The position numbers and the translations under genes were made by a program. A DNA stretch of 64,000 bases, from NCBI RefSeq assembly GCF_900618535.1, contig NZ_UYJA01000005.1, forward strand, positions 248,001-312,000. The letters run 5' to 3'. Shown piece by piece: positions 1-8,701 of the stretch. The notes below the pieces were generated by a model. It did not search any database. It worked only from the letters and a program-made list of their open reading frames with translations, and was not told where the DNA came from. Source of the DNA: Pseudomonas bubulae (GTDB lineage Bacteria > Pseudomonadota > Gammaproteobacteria > Pseudomonadales > Pseudomonadaceae). Position 1 is the first letter of the stretch. Each line of letters opens with the position of its first letter.

Positions 1-585
1 GACTTCGGGCCAGTGCTTGGTGTCCCAGGTGGTGCCATGCAAAAACAGCACGAAGGGCTTTTTGCGCGGCAGCTCAACCAGTTTTTCGACATCCAGGCCG
101 TAATCGCCCAGCCCTTTGGGCAGGTCGTAGCCCAGCGCGACCGCGAACAACTGACGCAGACGCTCAACCGCGTGCTGCCCGCGGGCTACCGCCAGGCGGC
201 GCTGGTAAAAGCGGCTGGCCAGCGGCTCACGGGCAGAGTCTTTATCCAGCCCGGCAACCGGGGCTTTCACGTAGCGGGTCAACCAGGCACTTTTCACCAG
301 TCCCTGAGCGTCGATCACCAGGTCGTATTTTTCGGCGCGCAGGCTTTGCTTGAAGCGGCTCCACTCGCCGCTCTTGAGGGTCTGCCAGATATTTTTGCGC
401 CAGCGGCGAATCGCCACCGGAATCACCTTGCCCACCGCCGGGTGCCAGGTCGGGATTTCGGCAAAGCCTTCTTCCACTACCCAGTCAAAGGTGATGCCCG
501 GAATCGCCCGCGCCGCATCGGTCAGCGCCGGCAAGGCATGGATCACATCCCCGAGGGATGAAGTTTTGACCAACAGAACGCGCAC
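1..585 (-). CDS. waaC: lipopolysaccharide heptosyltransferase I (partial, C-terminus off window)
   Basis: Adds the first L-glycero-D-manno-heptose from ADP-heptose to Kdo in the LPS inner core, at the cytoplasmic face of the inner membrane. The minus strand reads from a GTG at 585 that directly follows the waaF stop, and opens with the GT9-family N-terminus MRVLLVKTSSLGDVIHALP. The segment VLFLHGTTWDTKHWPE near the window edge is the sugar-nucleotide binding region of WaaC. About 195 of the usual ~350 residues are present; the rest lies beyond position 1. The zero-base spacing to waaF indicates co-transcription and translational coupling. Assignment rests on family motifs and on the waaF-waaC order known in pseudomonads. 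Confidence 0.95.
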   Translation of the reverse strand, partial: MRVLLVKTSSLGDVIHALPALTDAARAIPGITFDWVVEEGFAEIPTWHPAVGKVIPVAIRRWRKNIWQTLKSGEWSRFKQSLRAEKYDLVIDAQGLVKSAWLTRYVKAPVAGLDKDSAREPLASRFYQRRLAVARGQHAVERLRQLFAVALGYDLPKGLGDYGLDVEKLVELPRKKPFVLFLHGTTWDTKHWPEV

Positions 586-1620
586 CTAGTTAACCTCGAC
601 CGGTGAACCCTGCAGGCGCTGCAAGGCTTCAATCACCGGCTGCGGCATCAGTTCGCGCAGGCAGTTGTAGTGGCCAAAACGGCAGGTACGGTCAAAACAG
701 GGGCTGCAATCGAGGCCCAGCCGCACAATTTCGACCTTGTCCGCCAAGGGCGGGGTAAAACCTGGCGAAGTGGAGCCGTAGACCGCCACCAGCGGGCGGT
801 TCAGCGCAGCGGCCACATGCATCAGCCCGGAATCGTTGGATACCACGGCATCTGCACAGGACAACAGGTCGATGGCTTCGGCCAGTGAGGTCTCGCCGCT
901 GAGGTTGACCGACTCTTCGCGCAGCCCCGGGATCAGGCGCGAACGGATATCTTCGCCTACCCCGTGATCGTTTTTGGAGCCGAACAGCCACACTTGCCAA
1001 CCTTCGCGGATCTTTTGTTCGGCAACTTTGGCGTAGTGCTCGGACGGCCAGCGCTTGGACTCGCCAAATTCGGCACCCGGACACAGCGCCAGCACCGGAC
1101 GATCCAGCTCCAGGCCGAACTTGGCCAGTGCGCCGGCACGGCTTTGCGGGTCAATCTGCAAATCAGGGCGCGGGTACGGCTTGGGCAGGTCGGCCCCAGG
1201 CTCATAGGCCAGGGCCATAAAGCGCTCGATCATCAGCGGGTAGCGCTCTTTGTCGAGCTTGCGCACATCGTTAAGCAGGCCGTAGCGGAACTCGCCGCGC
1301 CAGCCGGTACGTTTGGGAATACCCGCAAAAAATGGCACCAGGGCCGATTTAAGCGAGTTGGGCAACAAGATTGCCTGATCGTATTGGCCCTTGAGGGACT
1401 TGCCGATCTTGCGTCGCGTGGCCAGTTCAAGCGCGCCGTGGCCGAGCGGGAAGCTCAAGGCCTTGCGAACTTCAGGCATGCGCTCAAGGATGGGCCGGCT
1501 CCACTCGGGAGCCAGCACATCGATTTCGCACTGCGGGTGGCGCTGCTTGAGGCACTGGAACAGTGTCTGCGCCATCACCATGTCACCGACCCAGCTGGGC
1601 CCAACGATCAAAATATTCAT
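586..1620 (-). CDS. waaF: ADP-heptose:LPS heptosyltransferase II
   Basis: GT9 glycosyltransferase that adds the second heptose to the LPS inner core. The 344-residue product has the full family length. It starts MNILIVGPSWVGDMVMAQ (acceptor-side Rossmann fold), carries LCPGAEFGESKRWP near residue 180 and NDSGLMHVAAALNRP near residue 260, the ADP-heptose binding elements of WaaF. The ATG at 1620 is the natural start. Its stop (586-588) abuts the waaC GTG, so the two genes form a core-LPS operon. A hairpin between ilvE and waaF suggests waaF has its own promoter or receives only partial read-through. Confidence 0.97.
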   Translation of the reverse strand: MNILIVGPSWVGDMVMAQTLFQCLKQRHPQCEIDVLAPEWSRPILERMPEVRKALSFPLGHGALELATRRKIGKSLKGQYDQAILLPNSLKSALVPFFAGIPKRTGWRGEFRYGLLNDVRKLDKERYPLMIERFMALAYEPGADLPKPYPRPDLQIDPQSRAGALAKFGLELDRPVLALCPGAEFGESKRWPSEHYAKVAEQKIREGWQVWLFGSKNDHGVGEDIRSRLIPGLREESVNLSGETSLAEAIDLLSCADAVVSNDSGLMHVAAALNRPLVAVYGSTSPGFTPPLADKVEIVRLGLDCSPCFDRTCRFGHYNCLRELMPQPVIEALQRLQGSPVEVN

Positions 1621-1639
1621 AAGTTTCCATAAACAAGCA

Positions 1640-1659
1640 AGGGAGGCATTCGCCTCCCT
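1640..1659 (-). terminator. hairpin between ilvE and waaF
   Basis: An 8-bp perfect stem (AGGGAGGC / GCCTCCCT) with a 4-base loop lies 21 bases past the ilvE stop. On the minus strand it is followed by TTGCTTGTTT, a weak U-rich tract. It is probably a leaky terminator or attenuator downstream of ilvE. Confidence 0.5.
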
Positions 1660-1679
1660 GCTGTGATGCTATGCCGACA

Positions 1680-2603
1680 TTACTTGACCAGTGTACGCCA
1701 CTCTGGATGGTCCGTAGTCTTGCCGGTCACCAGGTCAAAGTAAGCCTTTTGCAGTTTTTCGGTGATCGGGCCACGGCGGCCGATCCCGATTTGACGCCCG
1801 TCGACTTCGCGAATCGGCGTCACTTCAGCGGCAGTGCCGGTAAAGAACGCTTCGTCGGCGATATACACCTCGTCGCGGGTGATGCGTTTTTCAACAAACT
1901 TGTACCCCAGCTCGGTGGCCAGGGTCAGGATCGTGCTGCGGGTAATGCCGTTCAGGCACGCGGTCACGTCCGGGGTGTAGATCACGCCATCCTTGACCAG
2001 GAATACGTTTTCACCCGAGCCTTCAGCCACAAAGCCTTCCGGATCGAGCAACAGCGCTTCGTCGGCTCCACCGGAAATCGCTTCCTGCAGGGCCAGCATC
2101 GAGTTGATGTAATGGCCGTTGGCCTTGGCCCGGGTCATGGAGATGTTCACATGATGGCGGGTAAAGGAGCTGGTACGCACCTTGATTCCGACTTCCAGCG
2201 CTTCGGCGCCCATGTAGGCACCCCAGCTCCAGGGGGCGATGATCACGTGCACCTTGAGACCGGTGGCGCGCAGGCCCATGGCTTCGGAACCGTAGAACAC
2301 CATCGGGCGGATATAGGCGCTGTCGAGGTTGTTTTCACGCACCGCTACGCGGGTCGCTTCGTTGATTTCGTCTTTGCTGAACGGGATCTTCATGCCCATG
2401 ATGTGGGCCGAATCGAACAGACGGTCAGTGTGCGCCTGCAAGCGGAAAATCGCCGCGCCTTGCGGGGTTTCGTAAGCGCGCACACCTTCAAACACGCCCA
2501 TGCCGTAGTGCAATGTATGGGTCAGCACATGGGTCGTGGCATCACGCCACGGCACCAGCTTGCCGTCATACCAGATCACACCATCACGATCAGCCATCGA
2601 CAT
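1680..2603 (-). CDS. ilvE: branched-chain amino acid aminotransferase
   Basis: PLP-dependent class IV aminotransferase for the last step of leucine, isoleucine and valine synthesis. The 307-residue form starts at the second ATG of a tandem pair (MSMADRDGVIWYDGK). A GAGGAG box lies 7 bases before it, so the longer in-frame extension to 2639 is unlikely. THTLHYGMGVFEGVRAY and the glycine-rich GSGENVFLVKDG and GITRSTIL segments are PLP-phosphate binding elements, and the PLP lysine is expected in AKANGHYINSMLA. It lies between glnE and waaF, the same place as in P. aeruginosa. Confidence 0.97.
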   Translation of the reverse strand: MSMADRDGVIWYDGKLVPWRDATTHVLTHTLHYGMGVFEGVRAYETPQGAAIFRLQAHTDRLFDSAHIMGMKIPFSKDEINEATRVAVRENNLDSAYIRPMVFYGSEAMGLRATGLKVHVIIAPWSWGAYMGAEALEVGIKVRTSSFTRHHVNISMTRAKANGHYINSMLALQEAISGGADEALLLDPEGFVAEGSGENVFLVKDGVIYTPDVTACLNGITRSTILTLATELGYKFVEKRITRDEVYIADEAFFTGTAAEVTPIREVDGRQIGIGRRGPITEKLQKAYFDLVTGKTTDHPEWRTLVK

Positions 2604-2721
2604 CATTACGCTCCTCAAAGAATCCAGCACCCGCACCACGAGGCGGCAGGCAAATTGGACGGGCCTTATGGACCCGCCGGATACGTTCTTACAGCTTTAA
2701 CTCTGTGTGTGAGCCAGCAAA

Positions 2722-5664
2722 TCAGCTCAACCCTAGCTCGGACCAGATGCGCCGTACGTGTTGGCGTTCGACCACAAATTGATCCCCCGTGACCACCCCG
2801 GCTTCCTTCTGCAAGGCTTGCCGGTGGGCGACGGCGCGAAAGGCCTTGTAAGCCTCGCGCAACAGGCTGGCATCGGTGGCGGGCATCAGCCCGACCTGCT
2901 CCAGCCCTTCCAGAATGCGGATATTGTCGGTGTAGCGCAGTAACGCCGGGTGTTCCCTGGACCACGCCAGGGCCGCGTATTGCACCATAAATTCAATATC
3001 GACGATACCTCCGGCGTCCTGCTTGAGGTCGAACGGCACCGTTGCCTCGAAGGCGTTTTCTGCGGTTCCGGCAGCGGTAATACGGGTGCCCAGGTTGTCG
3101 CGCATCTTGGCCCGCATCTCGCTGACCTCCTGACGCAAGGTCGGCAAATCCCGCTCGCGGCCCAATACGCTCGCGCGCACCTGTTCAAAGGCCGCGCCCA
3201 CCTGCTTGCAGCCCACCAGCACGCGGGCGCGCACCAGTGCCTGATGCTCCCAGGTCCAGGCTTCGTTTTCCTGATAGCGCTCAAAAGCACCTAGCGAGCT
3301 GACCAGCAACCCCGAAGCGCCTGACGGGCGCAGGCGCATGTCGACCTCATACAACTGCCCGGAGTTGGTCTGCGCCGTGAGCAAATGGATGATCCGCTGG
3401 CCCAGACGGGTGAAAAACTGCGCACCGTCGATGGGCTTGGCGCCATCGGTTTCAGCATTCGGGTCGCCATCGTGGATAAATACCAGGTCCAGATCCGAGC
3501 CATGCCCCAGCTCGATGCCACCGACCTTGCCGTAGCCGACAATAATAAAGCCGGGATCGCACAGGCTGCCGTCGGTGCGCTGTGGCGTGCCGTACTTGGC
3601 CACTGTCTGGCGCCAGGCCAGGGCCAGCACCTGCTCCAGAATGGCCTCGGCCAGCCAGGTCAGGTAATCGCTGACCTTCATTAAAGGCAGGCTGCCGGAG
3701 ATTTCCGATGCCGCGACCCGCAAACGGTGGGCCAGCTTGAAGTTGCGCAAGGCTTCCATCTGCTGCTCAAGGTCGTCTTCGGGGATACGCGTCAGGCGTT
3801 CACGCAACTCTGCGGCCAGCTCAGGGGCCAGCGGCGGCTTGAACAAACGGCGCTCGTTGAGCAACTCGTCGAGCAGCAACGGGAAACGGGTGATCTGCTC
3901 GGCGATCCACGGGCTGGCTGCGCACAGCGTCAGCAAACGGCGCAAAGCATCTGGGTTTTCGGTGAGCAACACTAAATAAGCAGAACGCCGGGCCACCGCC
4001 TCGACCAGCGGCAGCACCCGCTCCAGCACCAGATCAGGGTTGGCGTGCTCAACGGCTTGCGCCAGCAAGCGCGGGATAAAAGCATCCAGACGCTCGCGCC
4101 CCAAGCGCTGCATAGAGCGCAGTTGCGGACTGGAACGCAGGGCCGCCAGTTGTTTCAGGGCTTTGGGCGCATCGACAAACCCGGCCTCTTCCAACTGCGC
4201 GCAGGCTGCGGCATCGTCCTGGACCTCTTCCCACAGCGGCAACCACTCACCACCGACAATCAGCTCGCCTTCGTCGATGACCTCTTCTTCATCAGGGTCA
4301 GCAATAACCTGACGGAAGTGCCAGTCAATACGACCACGCCACGCCATCAGCTGTTCATGGAATGCGGTCCAGCTGTCAAAACCCATCATAAAGGCAATGC
4401 GGGCCTGATCCTGCTGATTGTCGGGCAGCATTTGAGTCTGGCGATCGGCAATGGCCTGGATTGCATGCTCGGTGTAACGCAGGAACTCATAACCTTCGCG
4501 CAGTTCGCCGACCACCTCTGCAGGCAAGTAGCCCTGGCCTTCCAGGATGGTCAGGACTTTCAGCAGCGGCCGTTGTTGCAGGCTCAGATCGCGGCCGCCG
4601 TGAATCAGCTGGAATGCCTGGGCGATAAACTCGACCTCGCGGATACCGCCCGCCCCCAGCTTGATATTGTCAGCCATGCCTTTGCGCCGCACTTCCTGCT
4701 GGATCAACTGCTTCATGGTGCGCAGCGCTTCAATCGCGGAAAAATCGAGGTAGCGACGATACACAAACGGGCGTAACAGACTGAGCAACTGCGCGCCCAT
4801 CACCTGATCACCGGCCACGACCCGGGCCTTGATCATTGCATAACGCTCCCAGTCACGGCCCTGATCCTGGTAGTACTGCTCCAGCGCGTTGAAGCTCAAC
4901 ACCAGCGCACCGGATGAGCCATAAGGACGCAGGCGCATGTCGACGCGAAACACAAAACCGTCGACCGTCATCGGATCCAGCGCCTTGATCAGGCGCTGGC
5001 CCAAGCGGATAAAGAACTCCTGATTGTCCAGCGCCCGCTTGGCCCCCACGGTTTCGCCGCCTTCAGGGTAGGCAAAGATCAGGTCGATGTCCGAAGACAG
5101 GTTCAGCTCCACGGCGCCGAGCTTGCCCATGCCCAGGATCACCATCGCCTGCGGCTCGCCACTGCGATTGCCAATGGGTGTGCCGAACTGCTGGCAATGA
5201 CGTTGATACAGCCAGCGATAGGCCTGATCGATGCTGGCATCGGCCATGTCCGACAGATCGCGACAGGTTTCGATCAGGTCGGCCTGACGATTGATATCGC
5301 GCCAGATAATCCGCACTTGCTGGCGGGTGCGCTGACGACGCAGTGCGCGGCCCAGTTCGTCATCGCTGGTTGCGGCCTGCGCGGCAGCAGCAATCTGCCC
5401 GCACAACTCGCCGGGGGCGAAGGTGCGGTCCAGCTCACCCGAGCGCGCCAGTTCGAGCAACATCAAAGGGTCACGCAAAGACTGTTCTATAAAGAAGTCG
5501 CTGGCTGCACTGACCCGGCTGAACGCCGACCAGCGCTCTGGCGACCAGTCATCGAGCCCGTGCCCGTCCTCAAGCCCGGCGACTGCCGTGCGCCACGACT
5601 GCTCGGCACGGCTGGCCAGTGGCTGTAAAAGACCGGGAATTGGAGCAAGCGACGGGAGGCTCAT
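2722..5664 (-). CDS. glnE: bifunctional glutamine synthetase adenylyltransferase/adenylyl-removing enzyme
   Basis: Switches glutamine synthetase off and on by adding or removing AMP on a tyrosine, under PII control. At 980 residues it is full length. Two nucleotidyltransferase domains are visible. The N-terminal deadenylylase half has MGKLGAVELNLSSDIDLIF near residue 175, and the C-terminal adenylylase half has GYGKVGGIELGHGSDLDLVF near residue 710. Each carries a G-x-G...D-x-D metal-binding pattern. The start at 5664 is followed by a conserved-looking MSLPSLAPIPG. It is separated from ilvE by about 120 bases and is divergent from aceE. Confidence 0.97.
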   Translation of the reverse strand: MSLPSLAPIPGLLQPLASRAEQSWRTAVAGLEDGHGLDDWSPERWSAFSRVSAASDFFIEQSLRDPLMLLELARSGELDRTFAPGELCGQIAAAAQAATSDDELGRALRRQRTRQQVRIIWRDINRQADLIETCRDLSDMADASIDQAYRWLYQRHCQQFGTPIGNRSGEPQAMVILGMGKLGAVELNLSSDIDLIFAYPEGGETVGAKRALDNQEFFIRLGQRLIKALDPMTVDGFVFRVDMRLRPYGSSGALVLSFNALEQYYQDQGRDWERYAMIKARVVAGDQVMGAQLLSLLRPFVYRRYLDFSAIEALRTMKQLIQQEVRRKGMADNIKLGAGGIREVEFIAQAFQLIHGGRDLSLQQRPLLKVLTILEGQGYLPAEVVGELREGYEFLRYTEHAIQAIADRQTQMLPDNQQDQARIAFMMGFDSWTAFHEQLMAWRGRIDWHFRQVIADPDEEEVIDEGELIVGGEWLPLWEEVQDDAAACAQLEEAGFVDAPKALKQLAALRSSPQLRSMQRLGRERLDAFIPRLLAQAVEHANPDLVLERVLPLVEAVARRSAYLVLLTENPDALRRLLTLCAASPWIAEQITRFPLLLDELLNERRLFKPPLAPELAAELRERLTRIPEDDLEQQMEALRNFKLAHRLRVAASEISGSLPLMKVSDYLTWLAEAILEQVLALAWRQTVAKYGTPQRTDGSLCDPGFIIVGYGKVGGIELGHGSDLDLVFIHDGDPNAETDGAKPIDGAQFFTRLGQRIIHLLTAQTNSGQLYEVDMRLRPSGASGLLVSSLGAFERYQENEAWTWEHQALVRARVLVGCKQVGAAFEQVRASVLGRERDLPTLRQEVSEMRAKMRDNLGTRITAAGTAENAFEATVPFDLKQDAGGIVDIEFMVQYAALAWSREHPALLRYTDNIRILEGLEQVGLMPATDASLLREAYKAFRAVAHRQALQKEAGVVTGDQFVVERQHVRRIWSELGLS

Positions 5665-5871
5665 GGTCTATCCTTGATCGGCTATGGTGTTGCCGAGTAC
5701 GGTGACAGGAAGAAACAGCGGTTTAATCCGACTGTCGAACAAAGGTTATAAATAGCTGTAAGATCATTTTGTTTAGCATCAAGCCAGCAGATCACCGGCT
5801 TATTGCAGATAAAAGCACCAACAATATCGATTTTTCGCACAACGAAACAGGTGGCCACCAGGACCATTCCT

Positions 5872-5884
5872 GTAGTTTTACTAC
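5872..5884. promoter_or_regulatory. palindromic operator-like site 1 upstream of aceE
   Basis: GTAGT-TTT-ACTAC is a perfect 5-bp dyad with a 3-base centre, about 165 bases before the aceE start. It matches the FadR/GntR-family consensus TNGTNNNACNA. It also resembles the TGTARTNNNAYTACA pattern of HexR sites. Which regulator uses it cannot be decided from sequence alone. Confidence 0.6.
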
Positions 5885-5923
5885 TGCATGACACACTCGA
5901 AAGGCTGAAATGGCCGACGATTT

Positions 5924-5936
5924 GTAGTAAAACTAC
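5924..5936. promoter_or_regulatory. palindromic operator-like site 2 upstream of aceE
   Basis: GTAGT-AAA-ACTAC is a second copy of the same dyad, flanked so that TGTAGTAAAACTACA is a 15-base palindrome. Centre-to-centre distance to site 1 is 52 bases, close to five helical turns, so a bound dimer pair would sit on one face of the DNA. Its position suggests control of aceEF. Confidence 0.62.
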
Positions 5937-6047
5937 ACGCCGCTGGAATCAACCTCCGGCCATCCAAGAATTTATGTCGTCTGCCCACAAGGCCAGTCGC
6001 AAACTCAGGCAACCGATTCTGGAAGCCTATCCGCCCTGGAGCAAGCC

Positions 6048-8690
6048 ATGCAAGACCTCGATCCCGTCGAAACCCAGGAATGGTTGGACGCCCTGGAATC
6101 GGTTCTCGACAAAGAAGGCGAAGACCGCGCTCACTATCTGATGACCCGTATGGGTGAGCTCGCTACCCGCACCGGTTCGCAGCTGCCGTATGCCATCACC
6201 ACGCCTTATCGCAACACGATTCCCGTAACCCACGAAGCACGCATGCCTGGCGACCTGTTCATGGAACGCCGCATTCGCTCGCTGGTACGCTGGAACGCCA
6301 TGGCCATGGTGATGCGCACGAACTTGAAAGATTCTGACCTGGGCGGTCATATCTCCAGCTTCGCTTCCAGCGCAACCCTGTATGACATCGGCTTCAACTA
6401 CTTCTTCCAGGCCCCGACCGACGCACACGGCGGCGACCTGATCTACTTCCAGGGTCACACCTCGCCAGGCGTTTACGCCCGTGCGTTCATGGAAGGCCGC
6501 ATCAGCGAAGAACAAATGAACAACTTCCGCCAGGAAGTGGACGGTCAGGGCCTGTCGTCCTACCCGCACCCTTGGCTGATGCCTGATTTCTGGCAGTTCC
6601 CGACCGTGTCGATGGGCCTTGGCCCGATCCAGGCGATCTACCAGGCGCGCTTCATGAAGTACCTGGAAGCCCGTGGCTACATCCCTGCTGGCCAGAAAGT
6701 CTGGTGCTTCCTGGGCGACGGCGAGTGCGACGAGCCGGAATCCCTGGGCGCAATCTCCCTGGCAGGCCGTGAAAACCTCGACAACCTGATCTTCGTCATC
6801 AACTGCAACCTGCAGCGCCTCGACGGTCCGGTTCGCGGCAACGGCAAGATCATCCAGGAACTCGAAGGCGTGTTCCGCGGCGCTCAGTGGAACGTAACCA
6901 AAGTCATCTGGGGCCGTTTCTGGGACCCGCTGCTGGCCAAAGACGTCGACGGTATCCTGCAACGTCGCATGGACGAAGTCATCGACGGCGAGTACCAGAA
7001 CTACAAAGCCAAAGACGGCGCGTTCGTACGTGAACACTTCTTCAACACGCCGGAACTCAAGGCGATGGTTGCCGATCTGTCCGATGACGAGATCTGGAAG
7101 CTCAACCGTGGCGGCCACGACCCGTACAAGGTCTACGCGGCGTACCACGAAGCGGTCAACCACAAAGACCAGCCAACCGTTATCCTGGCCAAGACCATCA
7201 AGGGTTATGGCACCGGCGCCGGCGAAGCGAAAAACACCGCGCACAACACCAAGAAGGTTGATGTTGAAAGCCTGAAGCTGTTCCGCGATCGTTTCGACAT
7301 CCCGGTCAAAGACGACGAAATCGAAAACCTGCCGTTCTTCAAACCGGAAGCAGGCAGCGCCGAAGCCCGTTACCTGAGCGAGCGCCGTGCCGCACTGGGC
7401 GGTTTCGTACCTCAGCGCCGCGCACAGAGCATCAGCATTCCGACCCCGCCACTGGAAACCCTCAAGGCCATCCTTGACGGCTCCGGCGACCGTGAAATTT
7501 CCACCACCATGGCTTTCGTGCGGATCCTCGCGCAGCTGGTCAAGGACAAGGAAATCGGCCCGCGCATCGTTCCGATCATCCCGGACGAAGCCCGTACCTT
7601 CGGTATGGAAGGCATGTTCCGCCAGCTGGGCATCTACTCCTCTGTCGGCCAGCTCTACGAGCCAGTCGATAAAGACCAGGTGATGTTCTACCGCGAAGAC
7701 AAAAAAGGTCAGATCCTCGAAGAAGGCATCAACGAAGCAGGCGCCATGAGCTCCTTCATCGCCGCCGGTACTTCGTACTCCAACCACAACCAGCCGATGC
7801 TGCCGTTCTACATCTTCTACTCGATGTTCGGCTTCCAGCGTATTGGCGACCTGGCCTGGGCCGCTGGCGACAGCCGCACCCGTGGCTTCCTGATCGGCGG
7901 CACCGCCGGGCGTACCACGCTCAACGGTGAAGGCCTGCAGCACGAAGACGGTCACAGCCACATCCTGGCCGGTACCATCCCGAACTGCCGCACCTTTGAT
8001 CCGACCTACGGCTATGAGCTGGCGGTGATCATTCAGGACGGCATGAAGAAGATGACCGAAGAGCAACAGGACGTCTTCTACTACATCACCGTCATGAACG
8101 AGTCCTACCAGCAGCCAGCCATGCCGGCCGGTGTCGAGGAAGGCATCGTCAAGGGCATGTACCTGCTCGAGGAAGACACCAAGGAAGCGGCGCACCACGT
8201 TCAGCTGATGGGCTCCGGCACCATCCTGCGTGAAGTCCGTGAAGCGGCGATCATCCTGCGTGAACAGTTCAACATCGGCGCTGACGTATGGAGCGTTACC
8301 AGCTTCAACGAACTGCGTCGCGACGGCCTGGCCGTAGAGCGTCACAACCGCCTGCACCCTGGCCAGAAGCCTCAGCTGAGCTACGTTGAAGAGTGCCTGA
8401 CTGGCCGTAAAGGTCCGGTGATTGCCTCTACCGACTACATGAAGCTGTTCGCCGAACAGATTCGCCAGTGGGTACCGGTCAAGGAATTCAAAGTGCTGGG
8501 CACTGACGGTTTCGGCCGCAGCGACAGCCGCAAAAAACTGCGTCACTTCTTTGAAGTAGACCGTCATTTCGTGGTGTTGGCAGCCCTGGAAGCACTGGCT
8601 GACCGTGGCGATATCGAACCTAAAGTGGTGGCAGAAGCCATCGTCAAGTTCGGCATCAACCCGGAAAAACGCAACCCACTGGACTGCTGA
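6048..8690 (+). CDS. aceE: pyruvate dehydrogenase E1 component (homodimeric type)
   Basis: Thiamine-diphosphate enzyme that decarboxylates pyruvate and passes the acetyl group to the E2 lipoyl arm. The product is 880 residues, the size of proteobacterial homodimeric E1. The ThDP/Mg motif GDGECDEPES...NLIFVINCNLQ sits near residues 224-261, and the N-terminus has the E2-binding region DLDPVETQEWLDALE. A GGAGC box precedes the ATG. It forms an operon with aceF (11-base gap). The paired palindromes about 110-175 bases upstream are likely control sites. A very long antisense frame covers the gene but is a codon-bias artefact. Confidence 0.98.
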   Translation: MQDLDPVETQEWLDALESVLDKEGEDRAHYLMTRMGELATRTGSQLPYAITTPYRNTIPVTHEARMPGDLFMERRIRSLVRWNAMAMVMRTNLKDSDLGGHISSFASSATLYDIGFNYFFQAPTDAHGGDLIYFQGHTSPGVYARAFMEGRISEEQMNNFRQEVDGQGLSSYPHPWLMPDFWQFPTVSMGLGPIQAIYQARFMKYLEARGYIPAGQKVWCFLGDGECDEPESLGAISLAGRENLDNLIFVINCNLQRLDGPVRGNGKIIQELEGVFRGAQWNVTKVIWGRFWDPLLAKDVDGILQRRMDEVIDGEYQNYKAKDGAFVREHFFNTPELKAMVADLSDDEIWKLNRGGHDPYKVYAAYHEAVNHKDQPTVILAKTIKGYGTGAGEAKNTAHNTKKVDVESLKLFRDRFDIPVKDDEIENLPFFKPEAGSAEARYLSERRAALGGFVPQRRAQSISIPTPPLETLKAILDGSGDREISTTMAFVRILAQLVKDKEIGPRIVPIIPDEARTFGMEGMFRQLGIYSSVGQLYEPVDKDQVMFYREDKKGQILEEGINEAGAMSSFIAAGTSYSNHNQPMLPFYIFYSMFGFQRIGDLAWAAGDSRTRGFLIGGTAGRTTLNGEGLQHEDGHSHILAGTIPNCRTFDPTYGYELAVIIQDGMKKMTEEQQDVFYYITVMNESYQQPAMPAGVEEGIVKGMYLLEEDTKEAAHHVQLMGSGTILREVREAAIILREQFNIGADVWSVTSFNELRRDGLAVERHNRLHPGQKPQLSYVEECLTGRKGPVIASTDYMKLFAEQIRQWVPVKEFKVLGTDGFGRSDSRKKLRHFFEVDRHFVVLAALEALADRGDIEPKVVAEAIVKFGINPEKRNPLDC

Positions 8691-8701
8691 GGAGAATATT
8701 T

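Larger units (their letters stand above)
5665..6047. other. glnE-aceE divergent intergenic region
   Basis: A 383-base divergent region with no convincing gene. It holds the two palindromes described separately and must contain the promoters of both glnE and aceE. An open frame at 5803-6141 runs into aceE in another frame, has no recognisable product, and is not called. Confidence 0.8.

Noticed and set aside
5803..6141. 112-codon open frame upstream of and into aceE
   Set aside because: It covers the operator-like palindromes and runs into aceE in a different frame. Its composition is unlike the neighbouring genes and no family is recognisable.
6027..8567. 846-codon open frame on the minus strand opposite aceE
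   Set aside because: It mirrors the aceE codons: high-GC third positions suppress stops on the opposite strand. Its product is a low-complexity mix without recognisable domains, and there is no ribosome site.
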